Source: Methanocorpusculum sp. (GTDB taxonomy: Archaea; Halobacteriota; Methanomicrobia; Methanomicrobiales; Methanocorpusculaceae). From it: DNA of 64,000 bases. Shown piece after piece: positions 25,893 through 33,737 of this stretch; the first letter of the stretch is position 1; each line of letters starts with the position of its first letter. The notes below the pieces were generated by a model that saw only the letters and a program-made list of their open reading frames with translations, did not search any database and was not told the DNA's origin. The DNA is taken from assembly GCA_017408885.1 (NCBI GenBank), contig JAFQTT010000004.1, positions 116,979-180,978 of the forward strand, given 5' to 3'. The position numbers and the translations under genes were made by a program.

Positions 25893-26798
25893 ATGACTCA
25901 TATATCCAAGATACTGTTTTCATTAATTGTTGTCTCACTTCTTGTAATTTCTGTAGCAGGTGCAGTAACTATTGAAGGAGAAAGAGATGTAACAGCTACA
26001 TTCAGTGAACTTGTGTTCTCTTCAGACCCGTTAGTATCCATAATCGGATACACGGTAAATGGAGATGATGTTGACAGAGTGCTTGTTGCTGGCGGGGAAG
26101 TAATTACCATTAGGTTAAACTATCTTCCATCATGGGCATCATTGAAAATCACTATCTCTGACGGGGTTAATTCGGTTGATTTGTTCTCAGACGATGAATC
26201 AGAACATCTTCCTCCTGCTCCACATACAAATGCAGTTAGTTTATCTGTTCATTTATCTTTGAGTGGAGAAAATCCAGATCAGCCATCGGAAGATGAGGGT
26301 AATACGGATGTTCCATCTGTACCAGAAGTTCCAGACGTTCCAACAGAACCTGAAACTCCTGATGAACCATTCTTCCCAGACACCCCGGGCTCTGACGAAC
26401 CAGGTTCAGATGAACCATACCTGCCAATCCTGCCGCCCGCCGGCTCGGTTTACAACCTCGCAGGATTCATCCCGCTTGGTGCTGGAGCACTTCTGCTGTT
26501 CCTTGTATTCTTCTGGAGACGCAAGGTTTACAGAATCCTGAAATCTCATGCAAAGAAGCACGGAGAAAAGCCTGAGAAGGAACATCTCAAAGAGATTGCA
26601 GACGCAATTATCAAGCTTGTCAGAGATGATGTCAGGTATCCTGAGTGGAAGAAGAACAGTAATATGGCAAAGCGTCTTTCGGCTGATATTGTATCAGTCT
26701 TAGACGAAATGAATTATCCAAAGATTGTCCCGCGCGAAGCTCTGGTCACAGAGATTCTCAAAGCTGCACGCGGAAGAATTAACAGACACCGGCTCTAA
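25893..26798 (+). CDS. Surface-cluster membrane protein with cytoplasmic helical tail
   Basis: 301 residues. Signal peptide (~1-24) and a compact extracellular domain (~25-125), then a Pro/Asp/Glu-rich linker (~126-190) that would span the S-layer. The membrane helix is GFIPLGAGALLLFLVFFW (~194-212) with WRRK stop-transfer. Unusually there is a ~90-residue soluble cytoplasmic tail (ADAIIKLVRDDVRYPEWKK... VLDEMNYPKIVPREALVTEILKAARG). A cytoplasmic domain on a surface-fibre component suggests signalling or attachment to internal structures. It is the last gene of the cluster; a T tract (26811-26819) follows. Confidence 0.78.
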   Translation: MTHISKILFSLIVVSLLVISVAGAVTIEGERDVTATFSELVFSSDPLVSIIGYTVNGDDVDRVLVAGGEVITIRLNYLPSWASLKITISDGVNSVDLFSDDESEHLPPAPHTNAVSLSVHLSLSGENPDQPSEDEGNTDVPSVPEVPDVPTEPETPDEPFFPDTPGSDEPGSDEPYLPILPPAGSVYNLAGFIPLGAGALLLFLVFFWRRKVYRILKSHAKKHGEKPEKEHLKEIADAIIKLVRDDVRYPEWKKNSNMAKRLSADIVSVLDEMNYPKIVPREALVTEILKAARGRINRHRL

Positions 26799-26810
26799 GC
26801 TCGGTGTTTC

Positions 26811-26826
26811 TCTTTTTTTGTCTTTT
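26811..26826 (+). terminator. T-rich terminator after the surface cluster
   Basis: TCTCTTTTTTTGTCTTTT about 13 bases after the stop, followed by a 200-bp noncoding gap leading to the hydrogenase promoter. Confidence 0.5.
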
Positions 26827-26977
26827 ACATAGACAAATGTAATTTCGATAGTGACTTGTCTATTTTTATTCTATCGGGATATTTTGTATCAATATATTTT
26901 CCCAGCCCTGTTAGGACAAACCACTTTTTCCACCCAATGAGGACCACAAGAGAGTACAATTAATAACCTTTCCTGAC

Positions 26978-27024
26978 AAACTATAACAACACTAGCTAAA
27001 TCATTTAGCTAATCTCGTGAGATT
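26978..27024 (+). promoter_or_regulatory. Hydrogenase operon promoter with two adjacent dyads
   Basis: TATA-like ACTATAACA (about 26980-26988), then TAGCTAAA (26993-27000), TCA, TTTAGCTA (27004-27011). This is immediately followed by AATCTC (27011-27016), GT, GAGATT (27019-27024). The dyads fall at the expected transcription start and over the GTGAG ribosome site of the first gene. They could be a regulator operator or a translation-controlling leader. Confidence 0.6.
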
Positions 27025-27030
27025 AAATCT

Positions 27031-27519
27031 ATGCTGGAACAACTGCCATACATTGCAGCCGCAACCGTCATATGTCTGGTTCTATTTGTTGTAATCGACA
27101 TAATCTGGAAGCTTCCGAAAAAAGGAGGCGTCAGCGGAGCGGAAGCAATAGCAAATGATATCGAAGCATCCGGCGGCAGCAAACACGGAGGGTACATGAT
27201 AGGCAACATCATAACCTCTCCGGATGCCTCAGCCGGAACGCTTCTTGCCGCATGCGGATTCTTCATTTACGGCGTAATCGGCGCGGTTGCCGCAGCAGTC
27301 CTTGTCTTCATCGGAGCCAGAATCTGTGCAGACAAAGGATTTGCAGGACTCACCGGAGCCCTTGCAGCGACTGCCGTAATCTGGGCATGTACAACATTTC
27401 TCGGATTCGCCCCTGAAACCTTCATCGCCGGAATCGTACTCGCAATCCTGATTGTAGAAGGACTTTCCTTAAAGCTCTCCTCGAAAATCATCGGAAAACT
27501 CTGGGGGAAGAGAACATGA
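27031..27519 (+). CDS. ehaB: Energy-converting hydrogenase membrane subunit, EhaB-like
   Basis: 162 residues, four predicted membrane helices with a conserved-looking loop GGSKHGGYMIGNIITSPDASAG after the first helix. Part of the membrane arm of an Eha [NiFe] hydrogenase that uses ion motive force to reduce ferredoxin with H2. Assigned EhaB by position (first gene, before EhaC/D/E) and size; no short EhaA is seen before it. It overlaps the next gene by four bases. Confidence 0.65.
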   Translation: MLEQLPYIAAATVICLVLFVVIDIIWKLPKKGGVSGAEAIANDIEASGGSKHGGYMIGNIITSPDASAGTLLAACGFFIYGVIGAVAAAVLVFIGARICADKGFAGLTGALAATAVIWACTTFLGFAPETFIAGIVLAILIVEGLSLKLSSKIIGKLWGKRT

Positions 27520-27755
27520 TTGTTGAAGCAATTTGTGCTCTTGCAGCCGTTTACGCGGTAATCCGCATCATCTTCGAAAAGAGTACCTTAAAGAAGCTTG
27601 CATACTTAAACGTCCTGGGTTTTGCAGTAGCCGGAGCCATCGTACTTCTTCTCCCGCATCCGATTACAATCGGAGCTGCCGTTGCATACTTTGTCGGGGC
27701 AACCCTCGAATCAAACGCCATTGCAAGTACTCTCGCTATTGGAGGTGAGGAATAA
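27516..27755 (+). CDS. ehaC: Eha hydrogenase membrane subunit, EhaC-like
   Basis: 79 residues, two to three membrane helices. The pattern KKLAYLNVLGFAVAGAIVLLLPHP ... ESNAIASTLA fits the small EhaC subunits. It has ATGA overlap with the preceding gene and touches the next. Small hydrophobic subunits of this size are typical of the Eha membrane arm. Confidence 0.7.
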   Translation: MIVEAICALAAVYAVIRIIFEKSTLKKLAYLNVLGFAVAGAIVLLLPHPITIGAAVAYFVGATLESNAIASTLAIGGEE

Positions 27756-27994
27756 TGGATATCTTAACCCTCATGGCTGCATTCTTAATCATTGTCGGAG
27801 GAATCGCAGCTCTCATCTCCAAATCGGCATTCAACAAACTCATCATGCTTGGCGTATTAACAGCAGGAGCTGTAATGCTCTTTGTAAAAGACGGCTTCTT
27901 AGACGCAGCAATCGCGGTATCTCTTCTGATGCCTGTTGGAACACTCTTCATCCTCTTCCTGCTTGGAAAAAAGAAGGAGGTAAAACATGATTGA
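27755..27994 (+). CDS. ehaD: Eha hydrogenase membrane subunit, EhaD-like
   Basis: 79 residues, three membrane helices (LTLMAAFLIIVGGIAALIS; LIMLGVLTAGAVMLFV; AAIAVSLLMPVGTLFILFLL). Its KLIMLGVL...GFLDAAIAVSLL layout resembles MrpF/MnhF-like and DUF2108 subunits. The stop region overlaps the next start by eight bases. Confidence 0.68.
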   Translation: MDILTLMAAFLIIVGGIAALISKSAFNKLIMLGVLTAGAVMLFVKDGFLDAAIAVSLLMPVGTLFILFLLGKKKEVKHD

Positions 27995-28229
27995 GTTCAT
28001 CTTAGGATGCATCCTCTTAATCGCAGGCGGATTATTTACCGCATTCCCGCGTGACAGACGATACATCACAAGACTCATCAACATCGAAGTTGCCGAGTTT
28101 GGACTGGTACTTATCATGCTGTCATTCAGCGAAGTCTTAGCACTCGTCACCTTCGTTGCGGTAAACGTGGTTTCCACATTCATCTTCGTCCGCTTAATCG
28201 AAAAGAAAGAAGGGAGGGAGATGCAGTGA
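27987..28229 (+). CDS. ehaE: Eha hydrogenase membrane subunit, EhaE-like
   Basis: 80 residues, two to three membrane helices. The block NIEVAEFGLVLIMLSFSEVLALVTF resembles NuoK/MrpC-type helices carrying buried Glu residues (here in EVAEFG and SEVLAL) that could conduct ions. Ribosome site GGAGG just before the ATG. It overlaps both neighbours. Confidence 0.68.
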   Translation: MIEFILGCILLIAGGLFTAFPRDRRYITRLINIEVAEFGLVLIMLSFSEVLALVTFVAVNVVSTFIFVRLIEKKEGREMQ

Positions 28230-28684
28230 ACATAATCCAGAAACTTGCCGGATACTTCGCTGAAACCGACAACCTGCCAAAGGTCTACGCTCTTGCAGTA
28301 TGTCTCGTTGCAGTAATCGGAATTTGTATGATTCCTGCAATCTCCTATGATGCAGACCAGCTCTACCCAAAGAGCGTGGACATGGAAAGCCCGCTGTCCC
28401 CGTATGACAGAGGCGGTGTCCCGTTCGAAGAACCGGCAGAAATTGTTGCCCAGTATCCGGAAAACGCTCCGGCTCTTGGATGGGTTACTGCATACTTAAC
28501 CCCGGCATCCCAGTGGATGGCAGATAATACCTTATACCTTGGAACAACAATTGCTGCCCACCCCGGAGGTATTCTCGATGAGATTCTCTACTACACCAGA
28601 GGATTTGATACAATCGTTGAGGCAAGCATCCTTCTTTGTGCCTTCGCAATCGCATCCTTCCTCTACCGGAGGTCGAGAACATGA
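28226..28684 (+). CDS. ehaF: Eha hydrogenase membrane subunit, EhaF-like
   Basis: 152 residues, start GTG (28226) overlapping the ehaE stop, with GGAGGGAG upstream. An N-terminal helix (VYALAVCLVAVIGICMIPAI) precedes an extended external loop (YPKSVDMESPLSPYDRGGVPFEEPAEIVAQYPENAP), characteristic of EhaF, and a C-terminal helix. The ATGA at 28681-28684 links it to the next gene. Confidence 0.72.
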   Translation: MNIIQKLAGYFAETDNLPKVYALAVCLVAVIGICMIPAISYDADQLYPKSVDMESPLSPYDRGGVPFEEPAEIVAQYPENAPALGWVTAYLTPASQWMADNTLYLGTTIAAHPGGILDEILYYTRGFDTIVEASILLCAFAIASFLYRRSRT

Positions 28685-29289
28685 TTGATGTACCATCGCT
28701 CTATCCGATAGGATTAGCTGTTGCATTTGCCGCGATAATCATTGCATTCTTTGCAATGTTCCGCGAAAAGGAGGACGTCCACAAGCTGATTCTCGTTGAT
28801 TTAATCGAGATTACAGGACTTGTCGTAATCGCACTTCTTGCAACAGACTTAGCAGAAGCATTAATTCTTCCGGGACTTGTTGTTGGAATCGCAGAGATTC
28901 TTGCAGTCTCCGAGCTCTGGCTTGCAAAAGAAGGCCTTCAGAATCAGAAACCGGCAAGAACCCTCGACATCGAAGTAATGAAAACAGCCCCGCCAATCCT
29001 TGGAGCAATCCTTGCCGCATACGGTATCTTCTGTACAGGATTTACCGGAGGTCTTATCGCAGGTCTTGGAATGATGCTCTTCTTCCTCGGCAAAAATGTT
29101 CGCGAACGCTTTGGTGTCATCGAAAACGCAAGTGTTTACGCATGGGGATTATGGGTTATTGCATTCCTTGTCTTCATGGTATTCCCGTCACAGTGGTTCC
29201 TGGCTGTCATGATGGCCGCAGTTGGTATCATGATTAAAGTCATGGCAAAGATGGCACTCGTCGGTACAATGAGAGGTGATGAAGAATGA
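28681..29289 (+). CDS. ehaG: Eha hydrogenase membrane subunit, EhaG-like
   Basis: 202 residues, about six membrane helices. The start ATG at 28681 overlaps the ehaF stop; an earlier in-frame ATG at 28636 lies inside ehaF and is rejected. The central soluble loop (LAKEGLQNQKPARTLDIEVMKTAPP) and LVDLIEITGLVVIALLATDLAEALI helix carry several buried acidic residues expected in an ion-translocating subunit. Confidence 0.7.
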   Translation: MIDVPSLYPIGLAVAFAAIIIAFFAMFREKEDVHKLILVDLIEITGLVVIALLATDLAEALILPGLVVGIAEILAVSELWLAKEGLQNQKPARTLDIEVMKTAPPILGAILAAYGIFCTGFTGGLIAGLGMMLFFLGKNVRERFGVIENASVYAWGLWVIAFLVFMVFPSQWFLAVMMAAVGIMIKVMAKMALVGTMRGDEE

Positions 29290-29927
29290 TGGAAGCAATT
29301 CTTGTTCAGATTCCGTTTGGAGATATGGTTCACTACCTCTCAGGATACACGGTTCTGCTTTTCGCAGTAGCCGCACTGTTTGTGGTATTAGCCATTGTTT
29401 CCCTGCCGGAAAAGCCGGTTGATATCGTCTTTGGTACAGACGGATACACGTTAAAAGAGATTCCGAAAGACACCATGAAATTCCAGCGTTTCATGTCGAT
29501 TGCCTGCGGAGTTGCCACCGTTGGTGCTATCATCTCAGGAGATCTCTTCAACTTTACCCTGTTTGCCGCCCTGATTGGTATCTTAAATATCGGTATTGTT
29601 GCAGGCGTAAAGAACCGGCATGTCTTAGACTCGGCATTCTCCTATGGTCTGGTTGTCATGATGGGAACAGTCCCGCTCTTTGCAGGGGCTGCCATCGCTG
29701 TTGCCGCAACTGGAACATTATCCATCTGGGAGTTGGCAGGAGTCGGAGCGGTTCCGTTAATCTCCAAACTCCTCTTACTCCTTGGAGTATTAGGAGAGGG
29801 TATGGCTCCGTTCTATATCGGAAAAGCAGAAATCACCAGAGCCCCTGGAGCTCCGTACATCTTAATGATTCACGTAAGTTCCTTACTGCTCTTCCTGCGT
29901 GTTGTTGAAATCCTTCTGACGGTGTAA
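29286..29927 (+). CDS. ehaH: Eha hydrogenase membrane subunit, EhaH-like (proton-channel family)
   Basis: 213 residues, about five helices. GDLFNFTLFAALIGILNIGIVAG and GEGMAPFYIGKAEITRAPGAPYILM resemble a shortened NuoL/M/N antiporter-type subunit. The ATG at 29286 overlaps the preceding TGA; an alternative ATG is at 29289. Confidence 0.72.
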   Translation: MMEAILVQIPFGDMVHYLSGYTVLLFAVAALFVVLAIVSLPEKPVDIVFGTDGYTLKEIPKDTMKFQRFMSIACGVATVGAIISGDLFNFTLFAALIGILNIGIVAGVKNRHVLDSAFSYGLVVMMGTVPLFAGAAIAVAATGTLSIWELAGVGAVPLISKLLLLLGVLGEGMAPFYIGKAEITRAPGAPYILMIHVSSLLLFLRVVEILLTV

Positions 29928-29929
29928 TC

Positions 29930-30112
29930 ATGAGTAAAACAGGATATTACTTACTGGCCCTGCTTGCATTTGCGGCAGGTATTATCGGACTGGTCCTCTC
30001 AGGCTATGCATTAGTGCTTACCTTAATTGGATTCCCGGCAGCTCTTGTCTTACTTATGCTTGGCGTGTCTGCCGGAAGAAAAGAGGGAGATATTCCCTTC
30101 GTGGGGTACTGA
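29930..30112 (+). CDS. ehaI: Small Eha membrane subunit, EhaI-like
   Basis: 60 residues, two membrane helices (YYLLALLAFAAGIIGLVLSG; LVLTLIGFPAALVLLMLGVS) and a short polar tail. Identified by position between EhaH and EhaJ rather than by sequence motifs. It starts 2 bases after ehaH. Confidence 0.6.
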   Translation: MSKTGYYLLALLAFAAGIIGLVLSGYALVLTLIGFPAALVLLMLGVSAGRKEGDIPFVGY

Positions 30113-30114
30113 CC

Positions 30115-30990
30115 ATGATGACCTTTATGCTTAATCTGGCATTTATCCCGCTTCTCATAGCCGCGATAATCTTTGGTCTCCTGCTTCACGGACTGCATAG
30201 GAAAGTCATCGCAAGAATCCAGAAAAGACCTGGACCGCCTGTATGGCAGGAGATTTTACACACTCTCAAATTTGCCTTCAAGCAGACCTGGATTCCAAAA
30301 ACAGCAAGTCAGACAGTCTACGTTGCCGTAATCTGTCTCTCTCTTGCAATCTGGATTGGAGCACTCTTTACTGTATGGACAGGAGGAAGCCTTCTTATCA
30401 TCTTCGCATGCTACATGCTCCACAAAATTGTAGAGCACGGAACAGGTCTTTCGTCCGGTTCTCCGTACACAAAGTTTGGAGCAATCCGTTCAGTTATGTC
30501 CGCAGCAGCAGAGCTTCCGCTCTTAGTAACTGTTGTTGTAGTCTACCTCTTCACAGGAACTCTTTCCTTATCAGGAATTACCGCATGGGAAGCTGCAAAC
30601 GGTCCGCTCTTCTGGATTGCTCTGCCGGCTGCAGTGTCACTCTTCCTGATTATCCTCTCGAAGGCACACTACGGACCGTTCTCAGTAATTGAAGCAAAAG
30701 AACTTGTCTCTGGTTACTGGACAGAACACTTTGGAGGATGGAGAGCTGTCTTAAACATCGCAAACGCATTAAAGACAGTTGTTCTGCTGTCAGTATTCAT
30801 CACGCTCTTCTTCGGAGCACTGCCGTGGTGGCTGTTCATTATTGTGATGATTCTTCTGATGGTTGTAATCTCATTTGTCTGTGCAACAACGCCGATGCTT
30901 ACCCCATACCAGACGGTAACTATCCAAACCATCTGGACTGTCGTTGTCTGTATTTATGCAGTAATTGTATGGGTGGTGATGGGAGTATGA
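30115..30990 (+). CDS. ehaJ: Eha hydrogenase membrane subunit, EhaJ (NuoH-like)
   Basis: 291 residues, about eight helices. The NuoH/HyfC signature RIQKRPGPPVWQEILHTLKF follows the first helix, and PFSVIEAKELVSGYWTE is the conserved cytoplasmic loop facing the hydrogenase module. This subunit links the membrane arm to the catalytic small/large subunits. Confidence 0.88.
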   Translation: MMTFMLNLAFIPLLIAAIIFGLLLHGLHRKVIARIQKRPGPPVWQEILHTLKFAFKQTWIPKTASQTVYVAVICLSLAIWIGALFTVWTGGSLLIIFACYMLHKIVEHGTGLSSGSPYTKFGAIRSVMSAAAELPLLVTVVVVYLFTGTLSLSGITAWEAANGPLFWIALPAAVSLFLIILSKAHYGPFSVIEAKELVSGYWTEHFGGWRAVLNIANALKTVVLLSVFITLFFGALPWWLFIIVMILLMVVISFVCATTPMLTPYQTVTIQTIWTVVVCIYAVIVWVVMGV

Positions 30991-31244
30991 AAAACCCAAT
31001 CTTTAAAGCTGTCCTCATTGGAGCTGTGTTCTATATAGCCCTGATGATTGTTGAGGGGGCCATGCATCCGGAAATTCTGCCGGCGGCAGCTGTCGGAGCG
31101 ATTATCCTTGGACTCCTTGCAACCGTTTTCCTCTGGGAAAACGAACACACAGTACACCTTGGTGAGATTATCATCCTCTGGACTATGGTTCTGCTCTTTG
31201 CAGCCTACGGAGTTGTATTCTTCTTCATTGGAGGTGTATTCTAA
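30987..31244 (+). CDS. Small Eha membrane subunit, EhaK/EhaL-like
   Basis: 85 residues, three membrane helices. The ATG at 30987 overlaps the ehaJ stop (ATGA); longer in-frame starts lie inside ehaJ and are rejected. The position (between EhaJ and EhaM) corresponds to EhaK or EhaL; only one gene is present here where Methanothermobacter has two. Confidence 0.65.
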   Translation: MKNPIFKAVLIGAVFYIALMIVEGAMHPEILPAAAVGAIILGLLATVFLWENEHTVHLGEIIILWTMVLLFAAYGVVFFFIGGVF

Positions 31245-31594
31245 TGGATTTAGTCTATGAACGCGACCTTCGCTCAATGAAACTCCTCATTCTCAAAGGA
31301 ACACGTCAGGACGAAGCCGTACTTTCTCTTGCAGGACGCCTTGGTTTATCCCGTCAGCAGATGAGAAAGATTCTGATTGCAGGATGTGACATGATGACTT
31401 TGGAAAACATCGCACCGCGTCTTATCGCTGCAGACGAAGCAGCAGAAGGTATTGCTGATGAATTATCCATACCCCATCTGACAACTGCCTTAGGACTTCT
31501 CTCAGCAGAAGAAGGAGAGGAGTTCATATCCCGCGTTGAAGCCGGAGAGTCCATTGAATCAGTGAAAAAAGCAATAATGGAGGTACTCGCATGA
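31244..31594 (+). CDS. ehaM: EhaM, DUF1959 soluble subunit
   Basis: 116 residues, helical and soluble. The sequence [27 protein letters not shown]... [20 protein letters not shown] fits DUF1959, the family of the structurally known Methanothermobacter EhaM. The exact role is unknown; it presumably helps assemble or dock the catalytic module. It overlaps both neighbours. Confidence 0.82.
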   Translation: MDLVYERDLRSMKLLILKGTRQDEAVLSLAGRLGLSRQQMRKILIAGCDMMTLENIAPRLIAADEAAEGIADELSIPHLTTALGLLSAEEGEEFISRVEAGESIESVKKAIMEVLA

Positions 31595-32052
31595 GTCTTC
31601 TGCAGAGCATTAAAAACAGTGTCCGCAAACGTTCAATTCATGTGTGCTACGTAAATACCGGTTCCTGTAACGGCTGTGATATTGAAATTCTTGCATGCTT
31701 ATCCCCAAGATACGATATCGAACAGTACGGAATTTACGTCCACAACAACCCGCGTGAGGCAGATGTGATTTTAGTAACAGGCGGTATGTCTCCGCAGTGG
31801 ATTGACAAACTCCCGGATCTCTTTGACAGAGTTCCAGAACCGAAAGCCGTTGTTACAATCGGAAACTGTCCTATTTCAGGATGTGTCTTTAACAGACCCG
31901 GATGTGTAATCGACCCGCCGGTCAGCAAATACATCCCAGTCACAGCCGCAGTTCCGGGATGTCCGCCAAGACCGACTGAGATTATCAACGCGATTCTCTC
32001 TGCGGCTGATGAACTGTTCAAAAACCATGAGGAAAAGGAGGCGAAGAAATGA
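31591..32052 (+). CDS. ehaN: Energy-converting hydrogenase small subunit EhaN
   Basis: 153 residues, NuoB-like electron-transfer subunit. Ligands for the proximal [4Fe-4S] cluster are visible at Cys26 and Cys29 (GSCNGCDIE), Cys93 (GNCPISG) and Cys124 (PGCPPRP). It passes electrons from the NiFe site in EhaO to the ferredoxin-type clusters. It is flanked by ehaM and ehaO with 4-base overlaps. Confidence 0.9.
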   Translation: MSLLQSIKNSVRKRSIHVCYVNTGSCNGCDIEILACLSPRYDIEQYGIYVHNNPREADVILVTGGMSPQWIDKLPDLFDRVPEPKAVVTIGNCPISGCVFNRPGCVIDPPVSKYIPVTAAVPGCPPRPTEIINAILSAADELFKNHEEKEAKK

Positions 32053-33134
32053 AAAAAGTAGTTGATGTCTCGCTTCCGGTAGGCCCTGTTCATCCATGTT
32101 TCAAGGAACCGCTTCGCATCAAGTGTGAAACCGCAGGCGAAAGAGTTCTGAGAACAGAAGTTGAACTCGGATACGTCAAGAAAGGAATCGAGAAGATTAT
32201 GGTTGGCCGCCCATGGCAGGAAACCATGTTTCTGGCAGAAAGAGTCTGCGGTATCTGCTCGGTTGTCCACAACACAGCAATCGTCGGAGCTCTTGAAGCA
32301 ATCAGCGGAATCAAAGTCCCAAGAAGAGCACAGCTTCTTCGCGTCATCTTAAACGAACTCGACAGAATGCAGAGCCATCTTCTGGCAAACTACTCGTACT
32401 GTTACACAATCGAACACGAGACTTTAGCAATGTATCTGTTAAATCTCCGTGAAACAGTAATGGATGCAATCGAGAAGATGACCGGAACCCGCATCATGTC
32501 TGCCTATGTAGTACCAGGAGGTGTCCGCGAGGACGTACCTGATGCAGTCCTATCCGACATTCTCTCAGCCCTTGACAAAGTAGACTCTGAACTGAAGCGC
32601 TACGTGAAAATGTTCGAGACTGGAAAACTCATTGCCCTTCGTTCGAAAGGAATCGGAATCCTTTCTGTCGAAGATGCAAAGGCATCAGGAGTTGTAGGCC
32701 CAACTGCCAGAGCGTCCGGCATGGAATGTGATGCAAGAGCCAATGAACCGATTTACTCTGAGCTTGGCTGGCATATGATTACACGTTCTGAAGGAGACAA
32801 CTTCGCACGTATCATGCTCAGATTCGATGAACTCTTCCAGTCCTCATCGATTATAAGAAACGCTATCGGAAAACTTGAAGCAGGACCGGTTCGCCTTGGA
32901 GGAAAAGTTACCGCAGGTCATGTAAAACACACAATCGAAGCACCACGCGGGGACTTAACCTATGATATCGCTGTTGACGAGAATGGAGAAGTGATTTCTG
33001 TTGCTATCCAGACACCGTCGATTATGAACGTTGAAACGGCAGCACACGTAATGATGAAGAACCTGGCATCTGCCGCAGATGTAACATCCGTCTTCATTAG
33101 TGCTGACCCGTGTATTGCCTGTGCGGAGCGCTGA
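32049..33134 (+). CDS. ehaO: Energy-converting hydrogenase large (NiFe) subunit EhaO
   Basis: 361 residues. The NiFe-binding cysteines are present as ERVCGICS (Cys67, Cys70) and C-terminal DPCIACAER (Cys355, Cys358), so the active site is intact. The C terminus stops soon after the second CxxC, as in group 4 hydrogenases that lack a cleaved extension. Together with EhaN it oxidises H2 and drives ferredoxin reduction. Confidence 0.92.
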   Translation: MKKVVDVSLPVGPVHPCFKEPLRIKCETAGERVLRTEVELGYVKKGIEKIMVGRPWQETMFLAERVCGICSVVHNTAIVGALEAISGIKVPRRAQLLRVILNELDRMQSHLLANYSYCYTIEHETLAMYLLNLRETVMDAIEKMTGTRIMSAYVVPGGVREDVPDAVLSDILSALDKVDSELKRYVKMFETGKLIALRSKGIGILSVEDAKASGVVGPTARASGMECDARANEPIYSELGWHMITRSEGDNFARIMLRFDELFQSSSIIRNAIGKLEAGPVRLGGKVTAGHVKHTIEAPRGDLTYDIAVDENGEVISVAIQTPSIMNVETAAHVMMKNLASAADVTSVFISADPCIACAER

Positions 33135-33137
33135 TCG

Positions 33138-33737
33138 ATGTCAGTATTATCATACATTAAAGAGTTCTTACGCCCAGCGTGGCTTAAGACATTCTTCTTC
33201 GCAAAGACCGCTCCTCTAAACAACCCGCCGTACTTCCGCGACTTCCCGCAGATTACAGGTAAAGAGTGTACGAACTGTCTTTCCTGTAAAATGATTTGTC
33301 CATGCCAGGGAGCAATCGATGTAATTCAGGAAAACGGCGTATGGGTTCCGCACATCACCTACGGACACTGCGTACGCTGCGGATACTGTGTTGAAGCATG
33401 CCCCGAAGAGGTCTTAACATCTGGAAATATTCTTGACAAGAAACGCCTCGATGGACTTGAGTTCATCCACGAATACAAGGTAATCGTTGATGAAAAAACC
33501 TGTATGGGATGCGGAAACTGCAGTACGGCATGTCCTGCCAACCGTGAAATCGATCCGCACATCGGAGCCGGCGGAACAGCCATGTCTGATGATGTCTTAA
33601 TGCGTGTCGAACGCGGAAAGAATGTAGTTCTCCACAATGACCTCTGCAAAGGATGTAAAGTCTGTATGGAGACATGTCCTAACCAGTCCATCCACGTGGT
33701 CAGAAATGTTCAGGCTGTACAGGAGGCATACAAATGA
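33138..33737 (+). CDS. ehaP: Polyferredoxin subunit with four [4Fe-4S] motifs (EhaP-like)
   Basis: 199 residues. Four CxxCxxCxxxC motifs are seen: CTNCLSCKMICPC, CVRCGYCVEACPEE, CMGCGNCSTACPANREIDP and CKGCKVCMETCPNQ. It is probably the conduit from the hydrogenase to formylmethanofuran dehydrogenase, given that fwdA begins four bases before its stop. It could equally be regarded as an Fwd-associated ferredoxin (FwdF/G-like). Confidence 0.85.
   Translation: MSVLSYIKEFLRPAWLKTFFFAKTAPLNNPPYFRDFPQITGKECTNCLSCKMICPCQGAIDVIQENGVWVPHITYGHCVRCGYCVEACPEEVLTSGNILDKKRLDGLEFIHEYKVIVDEKTCMGCGNCSTACPANREIDPHIGAGGTAMSDDVLMRVERGKNVVLHNDLCKGCKVCMETCPNQSIHVVRNVQAVQEAYK

Noticed and set aside
26531..26795. 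Similarity of the 301-residue protein's tail to HsdR C-terminal helices
   Set aside because: Only a loose pattern (W...KK...VL...NYP); not enough to infer homology.
28636..28680. Upstream start for ehaG
   Set aside because: Lies within ehaF; the ATGA overlap at 28681 gives the normal start.
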